Shown: positions 43,356 through 52,434 of the stretch, piece by piece
Numbering within the stretch: the first letter of the stretch is position 1
Layout of the letters: the number at the start of each line of letters is the position of its first letter
Source of the DNA: Thermosulfurimonas sp. F29
GTDB lineage: Bacteria; Desulfobacterota; Thermodesulfobacteria; Thermodesulfobacteriales; Thermodesulfobacteriaceae
Length of the DNA: 64,000 nucleotides
Reading direction: 5' to 3'
Assembly: GCF_019688735.1 (NCBI RefSeq)
Contig: NZ_JAIFYA010000002.1
Span: 310,001-374,000 of the forward strand
Position numbers and translations under genes: made by a program
Notes under the pieces: model-generated
Told to the model about the DNA's origin: nothing
What the model saw: only the letters and a program-made list of their open reading frames with translations
Database searches by the model: none

Positions 43356-44494
43356 GATTCCCTCAGAATCCCGGCCAGCCTTTCCAGATCCCTCCATTCC
43401 ATATCGGCCCTGAGGGAAAGGCGCAGCCGAGCGGTCCCCTCCGGCACGGTGGGTGGTCTTATGGCCGGGGCCAGAAACCCGGCGGAAAACAGCTTTTCGG
43501 AAAGGGAAAGCGCCCTCTCCTCCTCGCCCACGATGACCGGCACTATGGGAACCTCGTCCGCTAGCCCCCCGGAGGTCTCTCCCAGGGCCTGGCGAAAGGC
43601 CCGGGCCAGGGCCCGCACCCTTGCCCTTCGCTCTGCCGAGGTGGTGGCCTCGCGGAGCCCCGCCAGAGAAGCCGCCACCACCACCGGGGGAAGGGCCGTG
43701 GTGAAGATGAAACTCCGGGCGCGATTTATCAGATAGGTCCGCACGGTATCCTCCGCCACCACGAAGGCCCCGTAACTGCCCAGGGCTTTCCCGAAGGTCC
43801 CGATGAGAACATCTATCTCGGAAAGGACACCCATCTCCTCGGCGAGCCCCAGGCCCTTCTCCCCGAAGACCCCCACGGCGTGAGCCTCGTCCACCACCAG
43901 AAAGGCCTCGTAGCGACGGGCAAGTTCCACCATCCGGGGAAGATCCGGAAAGTCTCCGTCCATGCTGAAGACGGATTCCGTGAGGATCATGGCCCGGCGG
44001 AAGCGTCCCCGGTGTTTTTTCAGCAGATCCTCCAGGGCCTTGAGGTCGCGATGGGGGTACCGGAAAAAGCTCGCCCCGGAAAGACGCATCCCGTCGATGA
44101 GGCTGGCGTGGACCAGCCTGTCGGCGAAGACGGCGTCTTTCCTCCCGACGAGTCCGGAGATCACCCCCAGATTGGCCAGATATCCGCTGGAAAAGACCAG
44201 GGCCGGCCGGCCGTAGAGCTCGGCCAAGGCCTCCTCGAGCCGGGCGTAATACAGGTGGTTCCCGGAAAGAAGGCGAGCAGCCCCGGCCCCCAGGCCGAAC
44301 TCCTCAAGCACCGCCAGCACGCTTTCCGGAGAAAGCCCGGTGGCAAGCCCCAGATAGTCATTGGAGGAGAGATTGAGGAGCCACCGTCCCTCCACCCGCA
44401 CCCGGGGGCCCTCTCTGGCGGAGATCACCCTGAGGGTGCGCCGGCGCCCCCGGGCCGAAAGAGAGTCGAGCTCTCTCCTGAGGTCCTCCAGCAT
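43346..44494 (-). CDS. bioF: 8-amino-7-oxononanoate synthase
   Basis: 382 residues. PLP enzyme condensing pimeloyl-ACP with alanine. SSNDYLGLA, GAGAARLLSGNH, FSSGYLANLG, SVFSMDGDFPDL, VDEAHAVGVFGEKG and TFGKALGSYGAFV (PLP lysine) are visible. Lies 10 bp after bioA. Confidence 0.95.
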   Translation of the reverse strand: MLEDLRRELDSLSARGRRRTLRVISAREGPRVRVEGRWLLNLSSNDYLGLATGLSPESVLAVLEEFGLGAGAARLLSGNHLYYARLEEALAELYGRPALVFSSGYLANLGVISGLVGRKDAVFADRLVHASLIDGMRLSGASFFRYPHRDLKALEDLLKKHRGRFRRAMILTESVFSMDGDFPDLPRMVELARRYEAFLVVDEAHAVGVFGEKGLGLAEEMGVLSEIDVLIGTFGKALGSYGAFVVAEDTVRTYLINRARSFIFTTALPPVVVAASLAGLREATTSAERRARVRALARAFRQALGETSGGLADEVPIVPVIVGEEERALSLSEKLFSAGFLAPAIRPPTVPEGTARLRLSLRADMEWRDLERLAGILRESCA

Positions 44495-44504
44495 AAAGGG
44501 TCCC

Positions 44505-45893
44505 TCAGGAAATCTCTCCGATCACCCGATCCATGACGCGGAGACTTCGGGTGAGGATCTCGTCGAGATCACCTTCGGTCACGCACAGGGGAAGGAACCA
44601 GTAGATCACATCCCCCAGCGGACGCAGCACCAGCCCCTCTTCGAGGGAAGCCATGTAGATGCGAAATCCCACCCTCTTTTCCGGGGGGAAGGGCTCCCGG
44701 CCGGTCCGATCCCGCACCAGCTCCACCGCCCCCACATACCCCAGATACCGGATGTCCCCCACATAGGGGCGCCCGGAAAACAATTCCAGCAGGCGCCGGT
44801 GGAAGAACTCGCGGACCCTTCGTCCCCTCTCAAGGGGTCTTTCCTCCTGGAAAAGTCGCAGGTTGGCCGCGGCCACCGCACAGGCCAGGGGGTTGGCCGT
44901 AAAGGTGTGACCGTGATAGAAGGTCTTTCCCTCCAGGTAGTCCGCGTAGAAGGCCCGATAGATCTCCTCGGTGGTGACGGTGAGGGCCAGGGGGAGGTAG
45001 CCCGCGGTGAGTCCCTTGGAGAGGCACACGATGTCCGGCACCACCCCGGCGCTCTCCATGGCGAACATGGTGCCGGTGCGTCCGAACCCCGTGGCCACCT
45101 CGTCGAAGATGAGGAGGATACCGTACCGTCGGGTGATCTCCCTCAGGCGGCGCAGATACTCCGCCGGATAAACGATCATCCCCCCCGCCGCAAGCAACCG
45201 GGGCTCCACGATCACGGCACAAATTTCATCACAATGTTCTTTAACAATGCTCTCCAACACTGCTACACAATGAAAATTGCAATCAATGTCTTCGGCATCC
45301 CGGGTGAAATCCGGGGAGGGATTTTCCGGGCAGCGGTAGCAGTAGGGGGCGGGGGCGCGCAGGGCCTCGAAGGTGAGGGGCCGGTAGAGGCGAAAGAAGA
45401 GGTCCACCCCGCCCACGCTGACCGCTCCCAGGGTATCGCCGTGATAGGCCTCGCGGAGGGCCAGAAACCGGGTGCGCCGGGTCTCGCCCCGGTTCTGCCA
45501 GTACTGGAAGGCCATCTTCAGGGCCACCTCCACCGCGGTGGAGCCGTTGTCGGAAAAGAAGTACCGGGAGAGCGCGGCCGGAAGAAAGGCCCTGAGGCGT
45601 TCCACCACCTCCGCGGCCCAAGGATGGGTGAAACCGGAGAAGTTCACATGCTCCAGGTGCTCAAGCTGCTCCGCAAGGGCCCGGTTCAGGGCCGGATGGA
45701 GGTGTCCGTGGATATTGGCCCACCAGGAGGAAATGGTGTCGTAAAGTTCGCGGCCGTCGGCGGTGAAGAGCTTGAGCCCGCGGGCACCGGTTATGACCAC
45801 CGGATCCCGGCCCTCGTAGTCCTTCATCTGGGTGTAGGGGTGCCAGATGTGGCGTCGGTCGATCTCTAGGATGCGCTTTTTATCCCACCTCAT
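44505..45893 (-). CDS. bioA: adenosylmethionine-8-amino-7-oxononanoate aminotransferase
   Basis: 462 residues. PLP aminotransferase with HIWHPYTQM at the N-terminus, WWANIHGHLHP, SDNGSTAVEVALKMA, REAYHGDT, LLIFDEVATGFGRTG and GLTAGYLPLA. Cys are seen at YCYRC, DCNFHC and EHCDEIC. I start it at 45893 (MRWDKK), though an ATG at 45902 is equally possible. A stretch of about 90 bases (45210-45300) is strikingly AT-rich compared with the rest. First of the bio genes proper; the radical SAM gene lies 40 bp upstream. Confidence 0.93.
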   Translation of the reverse strand: MRWDKKRILEIDRRHIWHPYTQMKDYEGRDPVVITGARGLKLFTADGRELYDTISSWWANIHGHLHPALNRALAEQLEHLEHVNFSGFTHPWAAEVVERLRAFLPAALSRYFFSDNGSTAVEVALKMAFQYWQNRGETRRTRFLALREAYHGDTLGAVSVGGVDLFFRLYRPLTFEALRAPAPYCYRCPENPSPDFTRDAEDIDCNFHCVAVLESIVKEHCDEICAVIVEPRLLAAGGMIVYPAEYLRRLREITRRYGILLIFDEVATGFGRTGTMFAMESAGVVPDIVCLSKGLTAGYLPLALTVTTEEIYRAFYADYLEGKTFYHGHTFTANPLACAVAAANLRLFQEERPLERGRRVREFFHRRLLELFSGRPYVGDIRYLGYVGAVELVRDRTGREPFPPEKRVGFRIYMASLEEGLVLRPLGDVIYWFLPLCVTEGDLDEILTRSLRVMDRVIGEIS

Positions 45894-45933
45894 GGGCCCC
45901 ATTCTAGCCCCGGGGGACCGGCCCGGCAATCGT

Positions 45934-46869
45934 CTATTCCAGGTACTTTCCCTGATAGAGCCCGCGATTGAGGAGGGTCTCCTCGATGAGGCGACGGGTT
46001 CCGGACTTGTCCCGGGCCCAGTCCGGGGCCACCAGCTCCTCCGGCCTGGGGTCCCCAGTGAGCCGCTGAATGACCACCCGGGAGGGCAGATGGGCGATGG
46101 CCTCCGCCACCAGGTCCGCGTATTCACCCTGAGTGAGGGGTCTGTACCGCCCCTCCCGGTAAAGTTTCTCCATCCCCGAGCCCCTGACCACATAGAGTTC
46201 GTGAAATTTTATACCGTCCACGGGCAATCGGGCGAGTGTCCTTACGGTCTCGAGCATCTCAACAGGTCCCTCACCGGGAAGTCCGAAGATGATGTGCACG
46301 CAGACGAGGAGGTCCCGGGCCTTCAGGATCTCCAGGGCCCGCACGAAGTCCTCGAAGGTGTGCCCCCGGTTGATCCGGGCCAGGGTCTCGTTGTGGACGC
46401 TCTGAAGCCCCAGCTCCACCCAGACCATGAGGCCCCGGTCCCGGAACTCCTCAAGGACCCCGGCCACGGCCTCGTCCACGCAGTCCGGCCGCGTCCCCAC
46501 GCAGAGCCCCACCACGCGTTCGTCCACCAGGGCCTCCTCGTATCGTTTTCGAAGAAGCTCCGGCGGGCCGTAGGTGTTGGAGAAGGCCTGAAAATAGGCC
46601 AGGAACTTGCGGGCCCCGTAGCGGCGGGCCATGTGCTCCATGCCGCGAAGCATCTGTTCCCTTACGGAAAGTCCCCGGCGGGCCGCTCCGGTCCCCGAGC
46701 CGTAGGCGTTGCAATACAGGCACCCCCCGCGACCCCTGGTGCCGTCCCGATTGGGACAGGTAAACCCCGCATCGAGCGGCACCTTCTGCACCCGCTCCCC
46801 GAACCTCTCCTTCAGATACTGATTCAGCGAACGATAGAGGCCCCTCACGACCAGACCCCGGACCTTCAA
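45934..46869 (-). CDS. TIGR01212-family (YhcC-like) radical SAM protein
   Basis: 311 residues. Radical SAM motif in the unusual spacing of this family (FTCPNRDGTRGRGGCLYC), then YFQAFSNTYGP, GTRPDCVD, ELGLQSVH and HIIFGLPGE. The substrate is unknown. The apparent start is a TTG at 46869; a GTG 21 bases downstream with GGGG before it may be the true start. Probably co-transcribed with the biotin genes that follow by 40 bp, but no link to biotin is known. Confidence 0.88.
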   Translation of the reverse strand: MKVRGLVVRGLYRSLNQYLKERFGERVQKVPLDAGFTCPNRDGTRGRGGCLYCNAYGSGTGAARRGLSVREQMLRGMEHMARRYGARKFLAYFQAFSNTYGPPELLRKRYEEALVDERVVGLCVGTRPDCVDEAVAGVLEEFRDRGLMVWVELGLQSVHNETLARINRGHTFEDFVRALEILKARDLLVCVHIIFGLPGEGPVEMLETVRTLARLPVDGIKFHELYVVRGSGMEKLYREGRYRPLTQGEYADLVAEAIAHLPSRVVIQRLTGDPRPEELVAPDWARDKSGTRRLIEETLLNRGLYQGKYLE

Positions 46870-46992
46870 ACAATATTACCCGAATTCCCGTCTTCTTTCA
46901 TTTTTCGACGGAGTCCATCCGGGTTATGGGAACCTTGGAATTACACGGCCCCTGGACCGAAGGAGGGGGACCGGGTGAGGTATTCGGATCTG

Positions 46993-47016
46993 AAAAAAAC
47001 CGGGATTTATCTCCCG
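46993..47016 (-). terminator. intrinsic terminator after the paaK-ACT unit
   Basis: On the minus strand CGGGA and TCCCG flank a 6-base loop that contains the stop codon of the ACT gene, followed by G and seven T. The stem is short (5 bp) but the T-run is good. Confidence 0.6.
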
Positions 47017-47453
47017 TAAAAGAATAGAGGTTCCACCAGTTTCAGACCTCCGCCGGAGAGGGTCTCAAGGGCCCGCTCCAATTCCTCATCGGGGACCCTC
47101 AGGATGAGGACGGCCTTCTCCCCACCTCCCACAAAGGCGTAGGTATAATCCACATTGATGTCGGCATCGGCCAGCAGTTTTACCACCTGATAGAAACCCC
47201 CGGGCCTGTCCTCCACCTCCACGGCGAAGACCTCCTGTTCTTTAACCGTGAAGCCCGCGGCGGAAAGCACGCTCCGGGCCTTTTCGGGATTGTCCACCAC
47301 CAGACGCAGAATCCCGAACTCGGCGCTTTCCGCCAGGGCAAGGGCCCGAATGTTCACCCCGGCCCGGTAAAGGATCTCGGTCAGCTCCTTGAGGCGGCCC
47401 TTCCGGTTCTCCAGGAACACCGAAAGCTGCTTGATGGCGTACCGACTCCGCAT
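47007..47453 (-). CDS. tandem ACT-domain protein
   Basis: 148 residues made of two ACT domains (about 5-70 and 73-140). Such proteins are commonly encoded next to phenylacetate-CoA ligase in anaerobes and are thought to sense amino acids. It starts 3 bp after the paaK stop, so it is co-translated, which suggests feedback control of aromatic acid activation. Confidence 0.88.
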   Translation of the reverse strand: MRSRYAIKQLSVFLENRKGRLKELTEILYRAGVNIRALALAESAEFGILRLVVDNPEKARSVLSAAGFTVKEQEVFAVEVEDRPGGFYQVVKLLADADINVDYTYAFVGGGEKAVLILRVPDEELERALETLSGGGLKLVEPLFFYGR

Positions 47454-47456
47454 GGA

Positions 47457-48770
47457 TTACCTCCCCAGTTTTTCTTCCAGTTCCCGCCGGTCGATGACCC
47501 GTTTGGCCTTGCCCATGGACCGTTCCAGGGTCCTGGGCTCCACCAGCTTCACCCGGGCCCTCAGGAAGAGATGATTGGCCAGTTCCTCCTCGAGCTGATG
47601 CTTGAGATTCTCGAGACTCCCCAGGTCTCCGGTGAAGATCCTCTCGTCCACCTCCACCCACACCTCGAGCACATCCAGCACTCCCTTCTTGTCCACCACG
47701 ATGACATAGTTGGGGGTAAGGCCCTCCACCTTGGTCAACACATGTTCCACCTGGGAGGGGAACACATTTACTCCGGAGACGATGAGCATGTCGTCGCTCC
47801 TTCCCACCACGCGGCCCATGCGGATGAGGGTGCGTCCGCAGCGGCAGGGCTCCCGGTAGAGCCGGGAAATGTCCCGGGTGCGGTAGCGGATGAGGGGAAG
47901 GGCCTGCTTGGTAAGCGTGGTGAAAACCAGCTCCCCCTCCTCGCCCTCCGGGAGCACCTCCCCGGTCTCGGGGTCGATGATTTCGGGATAGAAGTGATCC
48001 TCGAAGATGTGTAGCTCCCCGTACTCGCAGGAGGCGGCCACCCCCGGGCCTATGATCTCCGAGAGCCCGTAGGCCTCGAAGTACTTGAGGCCCCAGGCCT
48101 CGGCCACCGCCCGGCGAAGCCCCTCGGAGGCCGGTTCGGCTCCGAAAAATCCCGCCCGGAGGCGAAAGTCCCGGTGCGGGTCGAGCCCCTCCTCCCGGGC
48201 CACCTCCGCAAGGTGAAGCGCGTAGGAGGGGGTACAGCACAGCACCGTGGCTCCGAAGTCCCGCATCAGCATGAGCTGCCGCTTGGTGAAGCCGACGCTG
48301 GAGGGCACCACCGCCGCCCCCAGGGCCTCGGCCCCGTAGTGAAACCCGAGCCCCCCGGTAAAAAGCCCGTAACCGTAAGCATTGTGCACCACATCCCCGG
48401 GCCCCACCCGGGCCATGAGCATGGTGCGCATCATCACCTCGGTCCACACCCGCATGTCGTGCTCCGTATAGGCCACCACCGTGGGCTTCCCCGTGGTGCC
48501 CGAGGAGGAATGGATGCGCACCACCTGGTCCAGGGGCACGGCCAGCAATCCGAAGGGATAGTGCTCACGGAGGTCCTGTTTTACGGTAAAAGGAAGGCGC
48601 CTGAGATCCTCAAGGCTCCGCACCTCTTCGGGCTTCACCCCGACCTCGTCGAATTTGGTCCTGTAAAAAGGGACCAGGTGATAAACCCGGCGAATCGTCT
48701 CCTTAAGACGCCTGAGCTGGAGGGTCTCCAGATCCTCCCGGGAAAGATAATCCGCCGCGTTAGCCTTCAT
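47457..48770 (-). CDS. paaK: phenylacetate-CoA ligase
   Basis: 437 residues. AMP-forming ligase: [13 protein letters not shown] (ATP loop), [27 protein letters not shown], and [18 protein letters not shown] with [20 protein letters not shown] at the hinge. The C-terminal RVIDRR and Lys region is complete. ATG at 48770 has GGGAGG 8 bases upstream; the frame is open 87 bases further but without family sequence. In a strict autotroph it may serve aromatic amino acid metabolism, for instance with indolepyruvate or phenylpyruvate oxidoreductase. Confidence 0.93.
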   Translation of the reverse strand: MKANAADYLSREDLETLQLRRLKETIRRVYHLVPFYRTKFDEVGVKPEEVRSLEDLRRLPFTVKQDLREHYPFGLLAVPLDQVVRIHSSSGTTGKPTVVAYTEHDMRVWTEVMMRTMLMARVGPGDVVHNAYGYGLFTGGLGFHYGAEALGAAVVPSSVGFTKRQLMLMRDFGATVLCCTPSYALHLAEVAREEGLDPHRDFRLRAGFFGAEPASEGLRRAVAEAWGLKYFEAYGLSEIIGPGVAASCEYGELHIFEDHFYPEIIDPETGEVLPEGEEGELVFTTLTKQALPLIRYRTRDISRLYREPCRCGRTLIRMGRVVGRSDDMLIVSGVNVFPSQVEHVLTKVEGLTPNYVIVVDKKGVLDVLEVWVEVDERIFTGDLGSLENLKHQLEEELANHLFLRARVKLVEPRTLERSMGKAKRVIDRRELEEKLGR

Positions 48771-48892
48771 CCTCCCTTCCTCCCGGACTTTTAGCCCTTC
48801 CATACCAGAAAGAGGCCTTCCCGACAACCCGAACATTTCAGAGAGAGGAAAGCTCACGGAATCATCCGGGAAGAAAACAGGGGACTTTTACA

Positions 48893-48952
48893 CGGAACTC
48901 CCTTCCAGCAAAGAAGGAGACCCGCGGCCCGGAGCCGCCGAACGGAGTTCCT
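48893..48952. other. branched secondary structure in the gap before paaK
   Basis: An outer 8-bp stem (GGAACTCC 48894-48901 with GGAGTTCC 48944-48951) encloses two small hairpins (CTTC with GAAG, and GCGGC with GCCGC around 48924-48938), giving a three-way junction. It lies between the stop of the PEP-CTERM-like gene and the start of paaK, in a 200-base gap with no other content that I can see. Confidence 0.4.
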
Positions 48953-48971
48953 CCAAAAGAGGTCTCTCACC

Positions 48972-49733
48972 TCAGGACCGTAACCTTCTCCGCCTCCGTT
49001 CCGCAATTCCAAGGCCCGCAAGACCGGCCCCGAGCAGCCACACCCCCGCCGGAAGCGGAACCGGCGATGAGGCCGAGGCCCCGATCCCGATCGAAATATG
49101 TCCCACATCCCCGTCATTAAAGTACGAGGACAACACCAGCCACCCGTCCTCGGACCACTGTCCGACATCATCATGATATATATTTATTGAAGTGTCGGAG
49201 TAATACCCTGACTCCTCTGATTGGTCCCGCCATACTCCCCCCCAGGCCCACACGGAGGTCCAGCCCCCCTTCACATTCGTCATCTCCCAGTGAAAGGGGA
49301 CCTTGAAGAGGAGGATACCCGTCCCGTTTACCGTGAAGGAACCGTAACGCTCTCCGTCTCCGAAGGCGTTGTTCCCCAGGGCGGAGGCCGTAGCAGACAT
49401 GATATTTTCGGAAAGCTCGACCTCGGCGGAGGCCCCGGGAGCACTAGCCGAGACATCCAGGGGGGTGCTCCAGTCCTTGGAGGAATTGGAACTGGAGATC
49501 TCCCCGGCATAGGCCTCGGCCTCCTGGTTCAGATTACTCCAGGAGGAGATGGTCGGAACACCGTCGCCCACATCGATACCCTGAATCTCGGCCCTGCTCC
49601 AGTCCAGGGAAATGTAGGCACTGGCCCCGTTCACCACCGCGGCTCGTCCCCATACAGCGCCGGCCAACACCAGAACAACCGCTAGGAGAAAGACCCGGAC
49701 CCCTTTCCCAAGACACAAACGGCGTATGACCAT
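48972..49733 (-). CDS. exported protein with PEP-CTERM-like sorting signal
   Basis: 253 residues. Signal peptide (VFLLAVVLVLAGAVWGRA), a beta-rich, Ser/Gly-rich body with no recognised domain, and a C-terminal tripartite signal: VPLPAGVWLLGAGLAGLG followed by an Arg-rich tail. The Pro motif, hydrophobic segment and basic end fit PEP-CTERM proteins processed by exosortase and often tied to exopolysaccharide. Cys are absent. The start at 49733 has AGGAGGT. Exosortase is not in the window. The leader is long, and a possible TTGACA lies near 49900. Confidence 0.8.
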   Translation of the reverse strand: MVIRRLCLGKGVRVFLLAVVLVLAGAVWGRAAVVNGASAYISLDWSRAEIQGIDVGDGVPTISSWSNLNQEAEAYAGEISSSNSSKDWSTPLDVSASAPGASAEVELSENIMSATASALGNNAFGDGERYGSFTVNGTGILLFKVPFHWEMTNVKGGWTSVWAWGGVWRDQSEESGYYSDTSINIYHDDVGQWSEDGWLVLSSYFNDGDVGHISIGIGASASSPVPLPAGVWLLGAGLAGLGIAERRRRRLRS

Positions 49734-49912
49734 CACGCACCTCCTGATAAAATTAAAAAACACGCTTCTGAAAACCAGAAAACCTCCACCCCCCACCCCG
49801 TTCTTTCCAAAGAAGATTTTTATTTTAAACTTTCCTTTTTATTAAATTTCTTCTTACTTTCCCCTAACACAGAAGACATTCCCTGTCAAGGGTCAAAATC
49901 TCTCCTGCCCGA

Positions 49913-49939
49913 AAAAAATAGGATCCGATCCTATTTTTT
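49913..49939. repeat. 27-bp perfect palindrome in a divergent intergenic region
   Basis: Thirteen-base arms (AAAAAATAGGATC and GATCCTATTTTTT) around a single C, between the divergent PEP-CTERM-like gene and the HD-domain gene. It resembles a bidirectional terminator, yet no gene ends there, so an operator role is possible. Confidence 0.5.
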
Positions 49940-49984
49940 GAGAGCGGGTTTACAGGTCGGGGGGAGGGTTTTACCTTTGAGGGC

Positions 49985-50560
49985 ATGAGTTCCTACCGGC
50001 GTCTGGCCCGTAGTCTCTTTGAGGCGGCCATGCTGAAACGCCTCCGGCGCACCGGTTACGCTTACCTGGGCACCGGCGAGGAAAGCGTGGCGGCCCACAG
50101 CTTCGGGGTGGTGTATTGCGCCTGGTTGCTCGCCTCCCTCGTCCCCGAAGCCGACACCGAAAAGGTCCTCAAGATGGCCGTCCTGCACGACCTGGCCGAG
50201 GCCCGCATCGGGGACCTCAATTCGGTGAACAAGCTCTACGACGCCACCGACGAGGAAAGAGCCTTCCGGGACGCCCTCTCCGGGCTTCCCTTCGAGGAAG
50301 AGGCCCGGGACCTCGTCCGGGAATACCTGGCCCGGGAGAGTCTCGAGGCCCGTCTGGTTCACGACGCCGACCAGCTGGACCTCATGATTATGTTGAAGGA
50401 ACAGAAGGACCTGGGGAATCCCTACGCCTCCCGGTGGCTCGCCTACGCCCGGAAAAGGCTCAAAACCGAGGCCGGAAAACGCCTGGCCGAGGCCATCCTC
50501 GAGACCGACTGGGCCTCCTGGTGGCTGGATGAGTTCGTAAGCCGGGATGAAAGGGCCTGA
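49985..50560 (+). CDS. HD-domain phosphohydrolase, HDDC2/YfbR-like
   Basis: 191 residues. Metal-binding HD residues: His in ESVAAHSFGV, HD in AVLHDLAEA, and Asp in LVHDADQLD. This pattern matches 5'-deoxynucleotidase-like HDDC2 proteins that hydrolyse nucleoside monophosphates; exact substrate unknown. GAGGGC precedes the ATG. Overlaps the Fe-S gene by 14 bp, first of a dense + strand run. Confidence 0.82.
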   Translation: MSSYRRLARSLFEAAMLKRLRRTGYAYLGTGEESVAAHSFGVVYCAWLLASLVPEADTEKVLKMAVLHDLAEARIGDLNSVNKLYDATDEERAFRDALSGLPFEEEARDLVREYLARESLEARLVHDADQLDLMIMLKEQKDLGNPYASRWLAYARKRLKTEAGKRLAEAILETDWASWWLDEFVSRDERA

Positions 50561-51500
50561 TCTCTCCCTCTGCAGTCGCTGCGGACGGTGTCTTTCCGTC
50601 TGTCCCACCTATCTCGAAACCGGCCTGGAAACCCTTTCTCCGCGGGGCAGGATCTTTCTCATCACCCGGGGTCTGGAACGACATCCCGCGGTGGAGGCGT
50701 GTCTGCGGTGCGGGAGGTGCGAAGGGATCTGCCCCAACAGGGTCCCCCTCCCCGAATATCTCCTCCTTTCCGGAGGCCCGCGCCGGTGGTTTCCCGGACC
50801 TTTGCTCGAAAAAATGAGACGACATCTCCTCCGGAAAAAATCCCCTCCCGTACGGATAAACCGGAAGGGCTCCCCTACCCTCTTCCTTTCCTGCGGCGCC
50901 ACGGTTCTCTACCCGGAGGCCACCCGCAGGCTCCTCCGTCTCCTTGAAAGCACGGGAAGCCGACCCGCCGTAACCGCTACCCTCTGCTGCGGTCTCCCCC
51001 ACCTAACGCTTGCGGGAAAGAGGGCCTTCCTCCGGGTGGCCCGAAAAACCCTGGAGGAACTCTCCCGCCTGAATCCTCCTCTTCTGACCCTCTGCGCCTC
51101 CTGCCTGTGGGTCCTGCGCCGCATCTATCCCCTCGCCTTTCAAAACACCAACCTGGAGGCAAAGGCCGTAGCCTTATCCGCAATGGTTGAAGACGCGGTC
51201 CTTTTCGTGGTCAGCCGGGGAGGAACCTTCCGGAAGGGAGGCGTACATTTTCATCTACCCTGTCACCTGGAAGAAGGAAGGGAGACTCTTCCCGGGGAAA
51301 GAATTATTGAAGCCTGTTGCGGATCAATCCGTCCGGAGGATTTTATTTCCGGGAGGCCTACTCGCGAGCTCCTCCGGAAAGCCCTTCTTCACGGCCCGGA
51401 AGTACTTGCCACGGCGTGCACCGGTTGCTATCTTAAACTAAAGCACATTCTCAGACCCCCTCCGGAAATCCGGCACTGGGTGGAGTACTTGAGTGTTTGA
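50547..51500 (+). CDS. GlcF/HdrB-like iron-sulfur oxidoreductase subunit
   Basis: 317 residues. Two N-terminal [4Fe-4S] motifs (CSRCGRCLSVCPTY and CLRCGRCEGICPN), then two CCG-type domains with TLCCGLPH, LCASC, HLPCHLEE and ACCGS. This is the layout of glycolate oxidase GlcF and related Fe-S subunits. No FAD subunit (GlcD) is next to it, so substrate cannot be assigned. Overlaps both neighbours by 8-14 bp. Confidence 0.82.
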   Translation: MKGPDLSLCSRCGRCLSVCPTYLETGLETLSPRGRIFLITRGLERHPAVEACLRCGRCEGICPNRVPLPEYLLLSGGPRRWFPGPLLEKMRRHLLRKKSPPVRINRKGSPTLFLSCGATVLYPEATRRLLRLLESTGSRPAVTATLCCGLPHLTLAGKRAFLRVARKTLEELSRLNPPLLTLCASCLWVLRRIYPLAFQNTNLEAKAVALSAMVEDAVLFVVSRGGTFRKGGVHFHLPCHLEEGRETLPGERIIEACCGSIRPEDFISGRPTRELLRKALLHGPEVLATACTGCYLKLKHILRPPPEIRHWVEYLSV

Positions 51501-52419
51501 ACCCTCTTATGTGAAGTTGGTGGAATCCGGAGAAATCGAAAAACGCATCCAGGCCCTTTACGAACGGATGGACCCCTGTCTCCTCTGTCCCAACGAATGC
51601 GGCGTGGATCGGCTTTCCGGTGAAAAGGGGATCTGTCAGGTAGGGTCCCGGCCCATGGTCTCGAGCTACGGGCCACACTTCGGAGAGGAGATGCCTCTCG
51701 TGGGCTTCGGAGGCTCCGGAACCATCTTTTTCACCTACTGCAACATGGCCTGCGTCTACTGTCAGAACTGGGAAATAAGCCATCTCGGGGAGGGGGAGGA
51801 GATCTCCGTGGAGGATCTGGCCCGGATCATGCTTCTCCTTCAGGCCCGTGGCTGTCACAACATAAACCTGGTCACCCCCACCCATCAGGTTCCCTTTATC
51901 GTGGAGGCCGTAAAAATAGCGGCCCGGGAGGGGTTGCGTCTCCCCCTGGTTTACAACTGCGGAGGATACGAGTCGGTGGAGACCCTCCGGCTTCTTGAGG
52001 GGATCGTGGACATTTACATGCCCGATCTCAAGTACGCCGACGAAAGAATCGCCTTCAGGCTCTCCAAGGTTCCGGATTACCCCCGGATCGCCCGGGAGGC
52101 CATAAAGGAGATGCACCGCCAGGTGGGAGACCTGGAAATAAGGGAGGGTCTGGCGGTGAAGGGGCTTCTGGTGCGGCATCTCGTGCTGCCGGGGGACCTT
52201 TCCGGCACGAGAGAGGTTCTGGAATTCCTGGCCCGGGAGATTTCTCCCAACACCTACCTGAATCTCATGGATCAGTATCGCCCGTGCGGAGAGGCCTGGA
52301 AGTATCCCCCGCTGGACCGAAGTCTAACCCGGGAGGAATACGAAAAGGCTCTGGAGATGGCGCACGAGGTGGGGCTTGAGCGGCTCGATCCCGGCCGTTC
52401 GCGGTTTTTAGACCTATAA
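51493..52419 (+). CDS. PflX-like radical SAM protein
   Basis: 308 residues. An N-terminal Cys block (CLLCPNECGVDR and GICQVG) precedes GSGTIFFTYCNMACVYCQNWEIS with the radical SAM triad. That matches COG1313 (PflX), related to pyruvate formate-lyase activases, whose target is unknown. GTG start overlapping the upstream stop by 8 bp. Precedent suggests activation of a glycyl-radical or other protein, but no such partner is nearby. Confidence 0.85.
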   Translation: MFEPSYVKLVESGEIEKRIQALYERMDPCLLCPNECGVDRLSGEKGICQVGSRPMVSSYGPHFGEEMPLVGFGGSGTIFFTYCNMACVYCQNWEISHLGEGEEISVEDLARIMLLLQARGCHNINLVTPTHQVPFIVEAVKIAAREGLRLPLVYNCGGYESVETLRLLEGIVDIYMPDLKYADERIAFRLSKVPDYPRIAREAIKEMHRQVGDLEIREGLAVKGLLVRHLVLPGDLSGTREVLEFLAREISPNTYLNLMDQYRPCGEAWKYPPLDRSLTREEYEKALEMAHEVGLERLDPGRSRFLDL

Positions 52420-52434
52420 AGTACGGCGGGGAAA

